A stretch of 64,000 nucleotides of DNA from Actinospica sp035552695 (GTDB lineage: Bacteria; Actinomycetota; Actinomycetes; Streptomycetales; Catenulisporaceae): NCBI RefSeq assembly GCF_035552695.1, contig NZ_DASZKT010000203.1, positions 3,663 through 67,662 of the forward strand. The letters run 5' to 3'. This document shows, piece by piece, positions 56,153 to 64,000 of this stretch (positions within the stretch are counted from its first letter, which is position 1; every line of letters starts with the position of its first letter). Made by a program: the position numbers and the translations under genes. The notes under the pieces are model-generated. The model saw only the letters and a program-made list of their open reading frames with translations, was not told where the DNA came from and ran no database searches.

Positions 56153-57910
56153 TCAGTGCGGGTCGGGCTGCGGGTTGTGCCCGGGGCGGGCGAGGAAATC
56201 GAAGTCGCAGCCCTGGTCGGCCTGGGTGACGTGGGACTGGTAGAGCGCGCCGTATCCGCGTTCGAACTTGGGCGCCGGAGTCTGCCAGGCCTCGCGGCGG
56301 CGAGCCAGCTCGGCGTCGTCGACCTCGAGCGTCAGGGTCCTCGAGTGGACGTCGAGCGTGATCAGATCTCCGGTGCGCACGAGCGCGAGCGGGCCGCCGA
56401 CGTGCGACTCGGGGGCGACGTGCAGCACGCAGGTGCCGTAGCTCGTCCCGCTCATCCGCGCGTCGGAGATCCGCACGAGGTCCGTGACCCCGGCCTCCAG
56501 CAGGTACGTCGGGATCGGGAGCATGCCGTACTCGGGCATACCGGGACCGCCGATCGGCCCGGCGCCGCGCAGCACGAGCACCGAGTCCTCAGTCAGCGCG
56601 TGCTCCGGATCGTCGATTCCCGCGCGCAGTTCGGCGTACGAGTCGAAGACCACGGCCGGACCGGTGTGCTTGAGCAGGCTCGGCTTCCGCGACGCGATGT
56701 ACTTGACCACCGCGCCGTTCGGGGCCAGGTTTCCGTGCAGCACGGCCAGCCCGCCCTCCGTGTTGCACGGCTGGTCCACCGGCCGGATCACGTCCGCGTT
56801 GCGCACGGCCGCCCGTGCCCAGTGCTCGCCGACCGTGCCGCCGCCGACGGTCGGACGGTCCGGGTGCAGGGCTCCGGGGACCTTACTCAGTTCATTGAGT
56901 AAAGCTTGGAGCCCGCCGGCGTAATAGAAGTCCTCCATCAGGTACTCGCCCGACGGACGCAGGTTCGCCAGCACCGGCACCCGCCGGGAGATCGCGTCGA
57001 AGTCGTCGAGCGTGAACTCGACCCCCGCGCGGCCAGCCATGGCGATCAGGTGGATCAGGGCATTGGTGGATCCGCCCAGCGCGAAAACGGTGGCCGCCGC
57101 GTCCTCGAAGGCCTCGCGCGTCAGGAATTCGGAGATCCGCCGACCCGCCCGAGCCAGCCCAACGGCCGCGACGCCGACCCGCGCCGCCATCCGATAATGC
57201 GCGCTGTCGACGGCCGGGATCGACGCACTGCCCGGCAGGCTCATGCCCAGCACCTCGGCGACCGAGGTCATCGTGCTGGCCGTACCCATCGTCATGCAGT
57301 GGCCGGGGGAGCGGGCCAGCCCGCTGCAGACCTCGGCCAGGTCGCAATCCGCGATCCGACCGGCGCGGTGCTCATCCCAATAGCGGAACAGGTCCGTGCC
57401 GGAGCCGAGCGGCTCGCCGCGGAAGTCGCCGCGCAACATCGGGCCCGCAGGCAGGAACAGCGCAGGCAGGTCCGCGCTCGCCGCGCCCATCAGCAGCGCG
57501 GGCGTGGTCTTGTCGCACCCGCCCATCAACACCGCGCCGTCGATCGGGTACGAGCGGAGCAGCTCCTCCGTCTCCATTGACAGCATGTTGCGATAGAGCA
57601 TCGGAGTCGGCTTCTGGAAGGTCTCCGACAGCGTGGATACCGGGAACTCCAGAGGAAATCCGCCGGCCTGCCAGACTCCGCGCTTGACCTGCTCGGCCCG
57701 CTCGCGCAGGTGCATGTGACAGGGGTTGATGTCCGACCACGTGTTGAGGATCGCGATGACCGGCGTGCCCTCGTAGTCGCTTGGCTCGTAGCCGAGCTGC
57801 GCGAGCCGGGAGCGGTGCGAGAAGGCGCGAATATGCCCGCCGGTCGAGCCCTCGCCGAACCACGCGGCACTTCGAAGGGGAGCGGTGTCGTGAGGGCTCG
57901 AGCTCGTCAC
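56153..57910 (-). CDS. IlvD/Edd-family sugar-acid dehydratase
   Basis: 585 residues. Fe-S-dependent dehydratase of the L-arabinonate/xylonate dehydratase branch. Three cluster cysteines are in NPCHMHLRE, MGGCDKTTPALLMG and SPGHCMTMG. Substrate-end motifs RISDARMSGTSYGTCVLHVA and QPCNTEGGLAV are present. GTG at 57910 overlaps the aldolase stop (GTGA). With the adjacent DapA-family protein it can take an aldonate to 2-keto-3-deoxy acid and cleave it. Confidence 0.92.
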   Translation of the reverse strand: MTSSSPHDTAPLRSAAWFGEGSTGGHIRAFSHRSRLAQLGYEPSDYEGTPVIAILNTWSDINPCHMHLRERAEQVKRGVWQAGGFPLEFPVSTLSETFQKPTPMLYRNMLSMETEELLRSYPIDGAVLMGGCDKTTPALLMGAASADLPALFLPAGPMLRGDFRGEPLGSGTDLFRYWDEHRAGRIADCDLAEVCSGLARSPGHCMTMGTASTMTSVAEVLGMSLPGSASIPAVDSAHYRMAARVGVAAVGLARAGRRISEFLTREAFEDAAATVFALGGSTNALIHLIAMAGRAGVEFTLDDFDAISRRVPVLANLRPSGEYLMEDFYYAGGLQALLNELSKVPGALHPDRPTVGGGTVGEHWARAAVRNADVIRPVDQPCNTEGGLAVLHGNLAPNGAVVKYIASRKPSLLKHTGPAVVFDSYAELRAGIDDPEHALTEDSVLVLRGAGPIGGPGMPEYGMLPIPTYLLEAGVTDLVRISDARMSGTSYGTCVLHVAPESHVGGPLALVRTGDLITLDVHSRTLTLEVDDAELARRREAWQTPAPKFERGYGALYQSHVTQADQGCDFDFLARPGHNPQPDPH

Positions 57911-58863
57911 ATCGTCCACCGCTCGCGCCACGAAACCAGAATCGCCGCGATGCGGTCGCGCATCGACTGCGGCAGCGCGCGCGACGGCGGGCGTACGTCG
58001 GCCCGGCACAGACCGAGCTGCGCCATTGCCTCCTTGACCACGCTGACGTTGTCCGCCGACGAGTCGGCCGCGCGCAGCTCCTCGAACGGGCGGATCAGAG
58101 CCCAGATCTTCCGCGCCTCGGCGTAATCGCCTCCGGCCAGCTCCCGGTGGAGTTCGAGCGAGATCTCGGGTACGACGTTGACCAGGCCCGAGGTGAATCC
58201 CGTGGCCCCCAGCGCGAAATAGCCCGGTGCGGACAGCTCGGCCAGGCCCGCGACCCACTCGAAGCGGCCAGGACCGGCGTCCATGGCCACGGAGGCGAAG
58301 CGCACCGGGTCCGGCACCGAGTACTTGACCCCGATGACGTTCGGGCACAGTTCGCCCAGCCGGCCGATCTGCGCGCCGCTGATCCGCGCGTCGCGCACGT
58401 AGAGGACTATCCCGAGCTCCGGCACCGCCTCGGCGATCCGCCGGTGATACTCGGTCCAGCCTTCGCCGGAGATGTACGGGTGCACGGGCTGGTGCACCAT
58501 CAGCATCAGCGCCCCGGCCTCGCGGGCGTGCCTGGCCGCGGCGATCGCGGTCGCCGTGTCCAGGCCGACGCCGACGATGGTCGCGGCCCGGTCGCCCACC
58601 GCCTTGAGCGTGTTCTCGGTGACACGCCTGGCCTCGGCGGGCTCCAGCGTGTAGAACTCGCCGGTGTTGCCGTTCGGGGTGATCGCGCCGACCCCGGCGT
58701 CGACGAGCCGCGTGACCAGCGCCCCGTGCCGCCCCCAGTCCACGCCGCCGTCATCGTTTCCGTCGAAGGGCGTCACCGGGATCGCGACCACGCCGCGCAG
58801 CGCGGCCCGGTGCCGCTCGAAGCCGCCCGTCGGCGTGAACGCCGTGCCTTCATCGGACCGCAT
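57907..58863 (-). CDS. DapA-family aldolase/dehydratase
   Basis: 318 residues, TIM barrel of the dihydrodipicolinate synthase/N-acetylneuraminate lyase class. The Schiff-base lysine is in NVIGVKYSVPDP and the general-base tyrosine in GIVLYVRD; GNTGEFYTL is the substrate loop. In this cluster it probably cleaves a 2-keto-3-deoxy sugar acid or dehydrates it. ATG 58863; a GTG 12 bases further is possible. Confidence 0.88.
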   Translation of the reverse strand: MRSDEGTAFTPTGGFERHRAALRGVVAIPVTPFDGNDDGGVDWGRHGALVTRLVDAGVGAITPNGNTGEFYTLEPAEARRVTENTLKAVGDRAATIVGVGLDTATAIAAARHAREAGALMLMVHQPVHPYISGEGWTEYHRRIAEAVPELGIVLYVRDARISGAQIGRLGELCPNVIGVKYSVPDPVRFASVAMDAGPGRFEWVAGLAELSAPGYFALGATGFTSGLVNVVPEISLELHRELAGGDYAEARKIWALIRPFEELRAADSSADNVSVVKEAMAQLGLCRADVRPPSRALPQSMRDRIAAILVSWRERWTM

Positions 58864-58881
58864 GCTGTTCCCCACTCCAGG

Positions 58882-59538
58882 TCAGACCTGGTTGAAGTTC
58901 CGTTCCAAGAAGCTGCGGATGTGCTCCTCCAGCAGCGTCGCGGCGAGGTCCGCGCGACCTGCCCGGATGCCCTCGAGGATCGCGCGGTGCTCGGCCGCCT
59001 CCTGCTCCCACGTGGCGTTGCGCGCCCACACTGCGGTGGACACGAGCGCCGTCTGGTCGCGCAGCCCGTCCAGGATGTCGAGCATCAGGTCATTGCCGCA
59101 GCCGGTGTACAGCGCACGGTGGAATTCCCGGTTGGCCTGCTGCCGATCCGCCCGATCCGTCGCCCGATCCGCGGCGTCGAGCGCGGCCTCGGCCCTCTCC
59201 CAGTGGCCGGCGCCGTTCGCCGCGCGCGCGACCGAACGGCGTACCGCCTCCGGCTCCAGCAGCACCCTGATGTCGTAGACGGAGTGCGCCAGGGCATCGT
59301 CCACCATTCGCACGGACGCGCCCTTGTACGGGCTCATCGTGACCAGCCCCGCGCCCGCCAGGGTTTTCAGCGCCTCGCGCACCGGTGTCTTCGAGACGCC
59401 GAGCTGCGCGGCGAGCTCGGTCTCGATCAACGACTGGCCCGGCATGAGGTTTCCGGTGAGAATCGCGTGCTTCACCGCGTCCAGCACCGCCTCGGTGCGC
59501 GAGGGCACCGCGACCGAGCGCATCACCGTGTCAGGCAT
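58882..59538 (-). CDS. GntR/FCD-family regulator of the sugar cluster
   Basis: 218 residues. Winged helix (about 15-75; LIETELAAQLGVSKTPVREA) and the all-helical FCD domain with metal-binding His/Asp residues (FHRALYTGCGND, EHRAILEGIRAG). It likely binds the TCATAT-rich site between it and the fuconate dehydratase gene. ATG 59538. Confidence 0.93.
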   Translation of the reverse strand: MPDTVMRSVAVPSRTEAVLDAVKHAILTGNLMPGQSLIETELAAQLGVSKTPVREALKTLAGAGLVTMSPYKGASVRMVDDALAHSVYDIRVLLEPEAVRRSVARAANGAGHWERAEAALDAADRATDRADRQQANREFHRALYTGCGNDLMLDILDGLRDQTALVSTAVWARNATWEQEAAEHRAILEGIRAGRADLAATLLEEHIRSFLERNFNQV

Positions 59539-59551
59539 GGAGGACGCTCTT

Positions 59552-59575
59552 TCATATCGGATATCTCATATATGA
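59552..59575. promoter_or_regulatory. Putative GntR/FCD operator
   Basis: TCATAT (59552-59557) ... ATATGA (59570-59575) inverted repeat with GATATC in its centre, 14 bases from the GntR ATG, an AT-rich island in GC-rich DNA. Confidence 0.5.
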
Positions 59576-59660
59576 CGTGGTTGGACGTTAGCGCCGCCCA
59601 CCGCGTCGTGTCAACCCCCGATTCCGCGCGTCTCCGTCGAATACATCCGATGAATAGCTT

Positions 59661-59721
59661 GCGCTGGGTCCCTTCCGCCTTCTAGATTCAGTCCCACCAG
59701 AAGGCTGAAAGGACCCAGCGC
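59661..59721. promoter_or_regulatory. Long inverted repeat before the fuconate dehydratase gene
   Basis: Arms of 23 bases (59661-59683 and 59699-59721) pair with only two mismatches around a 15-base loop. The outer GCGCTGGGTCC / GGACCCAGCGC and inner CCTTCT / AGAAGG stems are perfect. The 3' arm contains the AAAGGA ribosome-binding site, and the 5' arm ends at a -10-like TAGATT (59683-59688). The ATG is three bases after the repeat. Confidence 0.75.
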
Positions 59722-59723
59722 CC

Positions 59724-61079
59724 ATGTCGGTCGGTCGCGCGCGCATCCTCGCGTTGGACACCCATGACATCCGGTTTCCGACCTCGCGAGAGCACGACGG
59801 GTCGGACGCCATGAATCCAGACCCTGATTACTCCGCGGCGTACGTCGTGCTGCGCACCGACGCCGTGGACGCGCGGGGCGGGGAGCTCGCCGGGCACGGC
59901 TTCGCCTTCACGATAGGTCGGGGCAATGACGTCCAGGTGGCCGCGATCGACGCGTTGCGCGAGCACGTGGTCGGCCGCGAGGTCCAGGACCTGTGCGACG
60001 ACCCGGGCGTCCTCAGCAGGGCACTGATCGGGGACAGCCAGCTGCGCTGGCTCGGCCCGGAGAAGGGCGTCATGCAGATGGCCATCGGCGCCGTGGTCAA
60101 CGCCGCCTGGGACCTCGCGGCCAAGCGCGCCGGCAAGCCGGTCTGGCAGTTCCTCGCCGACGCCGATCCCGAATGGCTCGTCTCGCAGATCGACTTCCGG
60201 TACATCGAGGACGCGCTCACCCCCGCCGAGGCCCTCGAACTGCTGCGCGCCGGAAAGGTCGGTTCTTCGGAGCGGACCGCCCTGCTGCGCGAGTCCGGCT
60301 ACCCCGCGTACACCACGTCCCCCGGCTGGCTCGGCTACAGCGACGAGAAGCTGACCCGCCTCGCCAAGCAGGCCGTCGCCGAGGGCTTCACCCAGATCAA
60401 GCTCAAGGTCGGCGCCGACCTGCACGACGACATCCGACGCTTCCGGGCCGCGCGCGCCGCCGTCGGCGAGGACCTGCGCATCGCCATCGACGCGAATCAG
60501 CGCTGGAACGTGCAGGAGGCGATCGACTGGGTCCGGGCGCTCAGCGAATTCGAGCCCTACTGGATCGAGGAGCCCACCAGCCCCGACGACGTCCTCGGCC
60601 ACGCGGCGATCCGCCGGGCCGTCGCGCCGGTGCGGGTCGCGACCGGTGAGCACGTGCAGAACCGGATCATCTTCAAGCAGCTGCTCCAGGCCGGGTCGAT
60701 CGACATCCTGCAACTCGACTCGGCGCGGGTCGCCGGCGTGAACGAGAATCTCGCGATCCTGCTGCTGGCGGCCAAGTTCGGCGTCCCGGTGTGCCCGCAC
60801 GCGGGCGGCGTGGGCCTGTGCGAACTCGTCCAGCACCTGTCGATGTTCGACTACGTCGCGCTCACCGGAAGCATTCGGGACCGCGTCATCGAGTTCGTGG
60901 ACCACCTGCACGAGCACTTCACGAACCCGGTGCGGATGAGCGGCGGGCGGTACCTCGCGCCGAGTGCCCCCGGCTTCTCCGCCGAGATGTATCCCGCGTC
61001 CATCGCCACGTACCGCTTCCCCGACGGTACGTTCTGGTTGGAAGACCTGCGTCGGTTGAACGAAGGAGTAACGGCGTGA
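59724..61079 (+). CDS. L-fuconate dehydratase-like enolase-superfamily enzyme
   Basis: 451 residues, near the usual length for fuconate dehydratase. The mandelate-racemase-type KxK (IKLKVG), metal Asp/Glu (IDANQRWN, EEPTSPDD, ATGEH) and catalytic His (VCPHAGG) are present. It would dehydrate L-fuconate to 2-keto-3-deoxy-L-fuconate. First gene of the plus-strand arm; its stop overlaps the SDR GTG. Another substrate is possible. Confidence 0.88.
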   Translation: MSVGRARILALDTHDIRFPTSREHDGSDAMNPDPDYSAAYVVLRTDAVDARGGELAGHGFAFTIGRGNDVQVAAIDALREHVVGREVQDLCDDPGVLSRALIGDSQLRWLGPEKGVMQMAIGAVVNAAWDLAAKRAGKPVWQFLADADPEWLVSQIDFRYIEDALTPAEALELLRAGKVGSSERTALLRESGYPAYTTSPGWLGYSDEKLTRLAKQAVAEGFTQIKLKVGADLHDDIRRFRAARAAVGEDLRIAIDANQRWNVQEAIDWVRALSEFEPYWIEEPTSPDDVLGHAAIRRAVAPVRVATGEHVQNRIIFKQLLQAGSIDILQLDSARVAGVNENLAILLLAAKFGVPVCPHAGGVGLCELVQHLSMFDYVALTGSIRDRVIEFVDHLHEHFTNPVRMSGGRYLAPSAPGFSAEMYPASIATYRFPDGTFWLEDLRRLNEGVTA

Positions 61080-61834
61080 GCAGCTTGGAACTGTCCGGCC
61101 TGAAGGCCGTCGTCACCGGCGGAGGCTCCGGTATCGGCCTGGCCACGGCCCGACTGCTGGCCGAGCGCGGGGCCGCCGTCGCCGTGTTGGACCTGAACCC
61201 GGCGTCCGCGCCCGACCCGAAGCTCGGCTTCGTCGCGGACGTGACCGACGACGAGTCCGTACGCGGCGCCGTCGCGAGCGCGGCCGAGGCCTTGGGCGGA
61301 ATCGACATACTGGTCAACAACGCCGGAATCGGCGCCGCCGGAACCGTCGAGGACAACCCGGACGAGCAGTGGCACCACGTCTACGACGTGAACGTCGTCG
61401 GCATGGTCCGCGTCACTCGCGCCGCGCTGCCGCATCTGCGCGAGTCGGAACACGCCGCGATCGTGAACACGGCCAGCATCGCCGCCGTGGCCGGACTCCC
61501 GCTGCGCGCGCTCTACAGCGCGACAAAGGGTGCTGTCTACGCATTGACACTCGCGATGGCCACGGACCACCTGCGCGAAGGCATCCGCGTGAACTGCGTG
61601 CACCCCGGCACCGCCGACACGCCGTGGGTCGGCCGGCTGCTCGACGCGGCCGAGGATCCGGAGACCGAGCGCAAGGCCCTCGAGGCGCGCCAGCCGATGG
61701 GCCGCCTGGTCACGGCCGAGGAGATCGCCGCCGCGATCGTCTACCTCGCCTCGCCGCTCGCCGCCAGCGTCACCGGCACGTCCATCGCGGTCGACGGCGG
61801 CTTCACCGGCCTGCGCCCGCGCCCCGCCGAGTGA
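61076..61834 (+). CDS. Short-chain dehydrogenase (SDR)
   Basis: 252 residues. NAD site TGGGSGIG, NNAG, catalytic Ser in NTASIAAVAG and YSATK, and the C-terminal ITGTSIAVDGGF-like end (VTGTSIAVDGG). In fucose-type clusters such an enzyme oxidises 2-keto-3-deoxy-L-fuconate or the free sugar. GTG 61076 overlaps the upstream stop and has AAGGAG eight bases before it. Confidence 0.92.
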   Translation: MSSLELSGLKAVVTGGGSGIGLATARLLAERGAAVAVLDLNPASAPDPKLGFVADVTDDESVRGAVASAAEALGGIDILVNNAGIGAAGTVEDNPDEQWHHVYDVNVVGMVRVTRAALPHLRESEHAAIVNTASIAAVAGLPLRALYSATKGAVYALTLAMATDHLREGIRVNCVHPGTADTPWVGRLLDAAEDPETERKALEARQPMGRLVTAEEIAAAIVYLASPLAASVTGTSIAVDGGFTGLRPRPAE

Positions 61835-62811
61835 TCCGCATGCGCGTCCCCAAACTCTCCCGTCTGGGCTTCGGCGCCGCCCCCATCGGCAACCTCTTCT
61901 CCGCCGTGGACGACGAAGCAGCCCGCGCCGCCGTCGACGCGGCCTGGGAATCCGGCGTCCGCTACTTCGACACGGCCCCGCACTACGGCCTGGGCCTGTC
62001 CGAACGCCGGCTCGGCACCGCGCTCCGTGACCGCCCGCGCGAGGATTTCGTCCTGTCGACGAAGGTCGGCCGCATCCTCGAGCCGGCCTCCGGCCCGGTG
62101 AATTCGAACGATGACCAAGGCTTCGACGTCCCCGCCGCGTACGTCCGCCGCTGGGATTTCAGCGGCGACGGTGTGCGCCGCAGCATCGAGGACAGCCTCG
62201 AACGCCTCGGCCTTGACCGCATCGACATCGCGTACCTCCACGACCCCGACGACCACGTCGAGCAGGCGCTCACCGAGGCGTACCCCGCGCTCGAGAAGCT
62301 GCGCGCGGAGGGCGTCCTCCGCGCGATCGGCGTCGGCATGAACCAGAACGCCGTCCCCGCGCGATTCGTCACCGAGACGGACATCGACGTCGTACTGCTC
62401 GCGGGCAGATACACGCTGCTCGACCAGAGCGCAGCCGAGGGTCTGTTGCCCGCGGCCGAGGCGCGCGGAGTGACGATCGTCCTTGGCGGCGTGTTCAATT
62501 CGGGCCTGCTCGCCGACCCGCGCGCAGCCGCAACATACGACTACGTGCCCGCGCCGCCCGCGCTCGTGCAGCGGGCACTCGCGATCGAATCCGTCTGCGC
62601 CACGTACGACGTTCCGCTGCGCGCCGCCGCCCTCCAGTTCGGCCTCCGCCACCCCAGCGTCGCCAGCGCACTCGTCGGCACGCGCGACGCGGACCAAGTG
62701 CGAGATTGCGCGGCCATGGCCGGGGTATCGGTACCCGAGATACTGTGGCAGGACCTGCGCGAGCGCGGGCTGGTTCGCTTCGAGCCGATGACACTGGACA
62801 ACGAAGTCTGA
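61831..62811 (+). CDS. Aldo/keto reductase, L-fucose/D-threo-aldose dehydrogenase type
   Basis: 326 residues. AKR tetrad visible: Asp/Tyr in FDTAPHYG, Lys in VLSTKVGR and His in AYLHDPDD. The sequence resembles D-threo-aldose 1-dehydrogenases, which oxidise L-fucose to its lactone. GTG 61831 overlaps the SDR stop (GTGA). The gene is co-transcribed with the fuconate dehydratase. Confidence 0.9.
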   Translation: MIRMRVPKLSRLGFGAAPIGNLFSAVDDEAARAAVDAAWESGVRYFDTAPHYGLGLSERRLGTALRDRPREDFVLSTKVGRILEPASGPVNSNDDQGFDVPAAYVRRWDFSGDGVRRSIEDSLERLGLDRIDIAYLHDPDDHVEQALTEAYPALEKLRAEGVLRAIGVGMNQNAVPARFVTETDIDVVLLAGRYTLLDQSAAEGLLPAAEARGVTIVLGGVFNSGLLADPRAAATYDYVPAPPALVQRALAIESVCATYDVPLRAAALQFGLRHPSVASALVGTRDADQVRDCAAMAGVSVPEILWQDLRERGLVRFEPMTLDNEV

Positions 62812-62833
62812 CGTCGACGAGGTGGTTCAAATA

Positions 62834-63718
62834 ATGACGGCTACGCCCATCGTGGACGCGCACCACCACATGTGGGACCTGAAGATCCGCGCCCAGGAAT
62901 GGCTGCGCGCCCCCGAGCTCAAGCCGATCTGGCGCGACTTCCCCTTCGACGAGCTCGAACCCGAGGCCCACGCGATGGGCGTCGAGAAGACGATCCTCGT
63001 CCAGGTCGCCCAGACCAGGGACGAGACCAGGGAGTTCCTCGCCTTCGCCGCCTGCACCAAGCTGATCGGCGGCGTGGTCGGCTGGACGGACCTCACCGCC
63101 GAAGACCCCGCCGCGCAACTCGACGCCCTGCGCCACGCCCCCGGCGGCCAGACGCTCAAGGGCATCCGCCACCTCGTCCAGGACGAGCCGGACCCCGCCT
63201 GGCTCACCCGCACCGACGTGCAACGCGGCCTGCGCGCCATCGCCGATGCGGGCCTCCCGTACGACCTCCTCGTCCGGCCGTCCCAGGCCGCCGCGGCCCT
63301 CGACGTCGTACGCGCCGTCCCCGAGCTGACCTTCGTCCTCGACCACCTCGGCAAGCCCCCCATCGCCGCCGACGCGGCCGAGGCCTCCGCCGGCGCGGGC
63401 CCGCACCCCGACCCGGCCTGGTCCACCTGGCTCCGCGCAGTGGCCGCCGAACCCAACGTCGTCTGCAAGCTCTCCGGCATGGTCACCGAAGCCGACTGGA
63501 ACACCTGGACCGTCGCCGACCTCCAGCCCTACGCCGAAATCGCCCTCGAGGCCTTCGGCCCCGACCGCCTCATGTTCGGCTCCGACTGGCCCGTCTGCCT
63601 CCTCGCCGGCACCTACCCCGAAGTCTTCGAAGCCGCCAAGACGCTCACCGACGGCCTCACCCCCGACGACCGCGCCGCAGTCTTCGGCGGCACGGCGACG
63701 CGGGTCTACGGCTTGTAG
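62834..63718 (+). CDS. Amidohydrolase, L-fuconolactonase type
   Basis: 294 residues of the COG3618 amidohydrolase class, which includes L-fucono- and L-rhamnono-lactonases. HxH metal motif VDAHHHMWD near the N-terminus, VLDHLGKPP, KLSGMVTEADW, and the last metal Asp in FGSDWPVC. It would open the lactone made by the aldo/keto reductase. ATG at 62834 preceded by GAGGTGG. Confidence 0.9.
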   Translation: MTATPIVDAHHHMWDLKIRAQEWLRAPELKPIWRDFPFDELEPEAHAMGVEKTILVQVAQTRDETREFLAFAACTKLIGGVVGWTDLTAEDPAAQLDALRHAPGGQTLKGIRHLVQDEPDPAWLTRTDVQRGLRAIADAGLPYDLLVRPSQAAAALDVVRAVPELTFVLDHLGKPPIAADAAEASAGAGPHPDPAWSTWLRAVAAEPNVVCKLSGMVTEADWNTWTVADLQPYAEIALEAFGPDRLMFGSDWPVCLLAGTYPEVFEAAKTLTDGLTPDDRAAVFGGTATRVYGL

Positions 63719-63732
63719 CGGGCGGCTGGCAG

Positions 63733-63764
63733 TATCGAACAAGGCCGCTATCGAATAAGGCCGC
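63733..63764 (+). repeat. 16-base tandem repeat
   Basis: TATCGAACAAGGCCGC directly followed by TATCGAATAAGGCCGC, one difference. Confidence 0.7.
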
Positions 63765-63962
63765 TTCGCGACTGTGACGATGAATCGCGCGCGGCAGCCA
63801 GCCCGCTCGTTTCTCGTCGGCGGCAAGCTCCTCGGGAAAGTGCCTGGTGATGTGTCCTGGTGCCTGCGGTCGAGAGTTGCCTTGCCTTTGGAAAATCGCC
63901 GCTTCGCGACCGTGACAATAAATCGCGCCCGGCAGCCAGCCCGCTCGGCTGTCGTCGGCGGC
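63761..63962 (+). repeat. 64-base imperfect direct repeat after the fucose genes
   Basis: Copies at 63761-63824 and 63899-63962 begin CCGCTTCGCGAC and share CGGCAGCCAGCCCGCTCG; they differ at seven positions. The intervening 74 bases are unrelated. No gene is seen in 63719-64000. Confidence 0.75.
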
Positions 63963-64000
63963 GCGCGGCTCGGTCTTGAGAGCGGAGCGGTTGGTGGGGG

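Noticed and set aside
59661..59721. Rho-independent terminator
   Set aside because: It lies right before a start codon in a divergent region, with no gene ending just upstream; better read as an operator or leader hairpin.

Overview
The window is strongly GC-rich DNA with dense, mostly operonic coding and frequent GTG starts and ATGA/GTGA overlaps, which is typical of an actinomycete. Several things point to a mycelial, soil-type actinobacterium (Streptomyces- or Catenulispora-like): the mycobacterial integration host factor gene, the XRE/DUF397 and 'DUF574' methyltransferase families, a large LuxR (LAL) regulator, secreted chitinase and G1 peptidase genes, and DasR-like sites. Genus cannot be fixed from the sequence alone. 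No tRNA, rRNA, CRISPR array, insertion sequence or phage gene was seen.

Positions 1-19300 are conserved housekeeping DNA with the gene order known from Mycobacterium and Streptomyces: pyrC (5' end missing), a membrane protein, carA, carB, a 31-codon micro-ORF, pyrD, pyrF; then mihF, gmk, rpoZ, coaBC, metK, priA, (VOC protein), def, fmt, rsmB, rpe. These cover UMP synthesis, nucleotide and CoA supply, S-adenosylmethionine synthesis, replication restart and translation initiation. Two oddities stand out. The micro-ORF between carB and pyrD looks like a partial copy of the pyrD 5' end. The metK terminator is repeated three times in tandem before priA.

Positions 19400-25040 hold regulators: a DUF397/XRE pair with a divergent SAM-dependent methyltransferase, then a LAL regulator with a 65-residue protein upstream. 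Positions 25050-30650 hold a minus-strand MoxR/DUF58/DUF4129 membrane cluster without a recognisable transglutaminase, then a multipass membrane protein. Positions 31000-47500 are a mixed accessory region. It holds VOC protein, a secreted hyaluronidase-like barrel, an LD-carboxypeptidase, an ArsR-type repressor facing a His-rich NicO-type metal exporter with a clear operator/promoter, GNAT, a DUF4349 lipoprotein, coaA, a DUF2510 protein, MOSC, a RecQ-phosphoribosyltransferase fusion, YbaK, a membrane-anchored ECF sigma factor fused to a CAP domain, a TPR/HTH pair and a G1 (eqolisin) peptidase.

Positions 47600-56150 hold a glycosyltransferase, isochorismatase-like hydrolase, MDR oxidoreductase plus AraC regulator, a GH18 chitinase preceded by two DasR-type boxes around its -35 element, MazG-like, GNAT, PAP2 and SGNH proteins. 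Positions 56150-63720 form a divergent catabolic cluster for a 6-deoxy sugar, most likely L-fucose or a related aldose. The minus arm is an IlvD/Edd dehydratase, a DapA-family aldolase and a GntR/FCD regulator. The plus arm is an L-fuconate-dehydratase-like enolase, an SDR, an aldo/keto reductase and a lactonase-like amidohydrolase. Together they match a non-phosphorylative route (sugar to lactone to acid to 2-keto-3-deoxy acid to cleavage or oxidation). A 23-bp-arm inverted repeat lies directly before the first plus-strand gene. The window ends in non-coding direct repeats.
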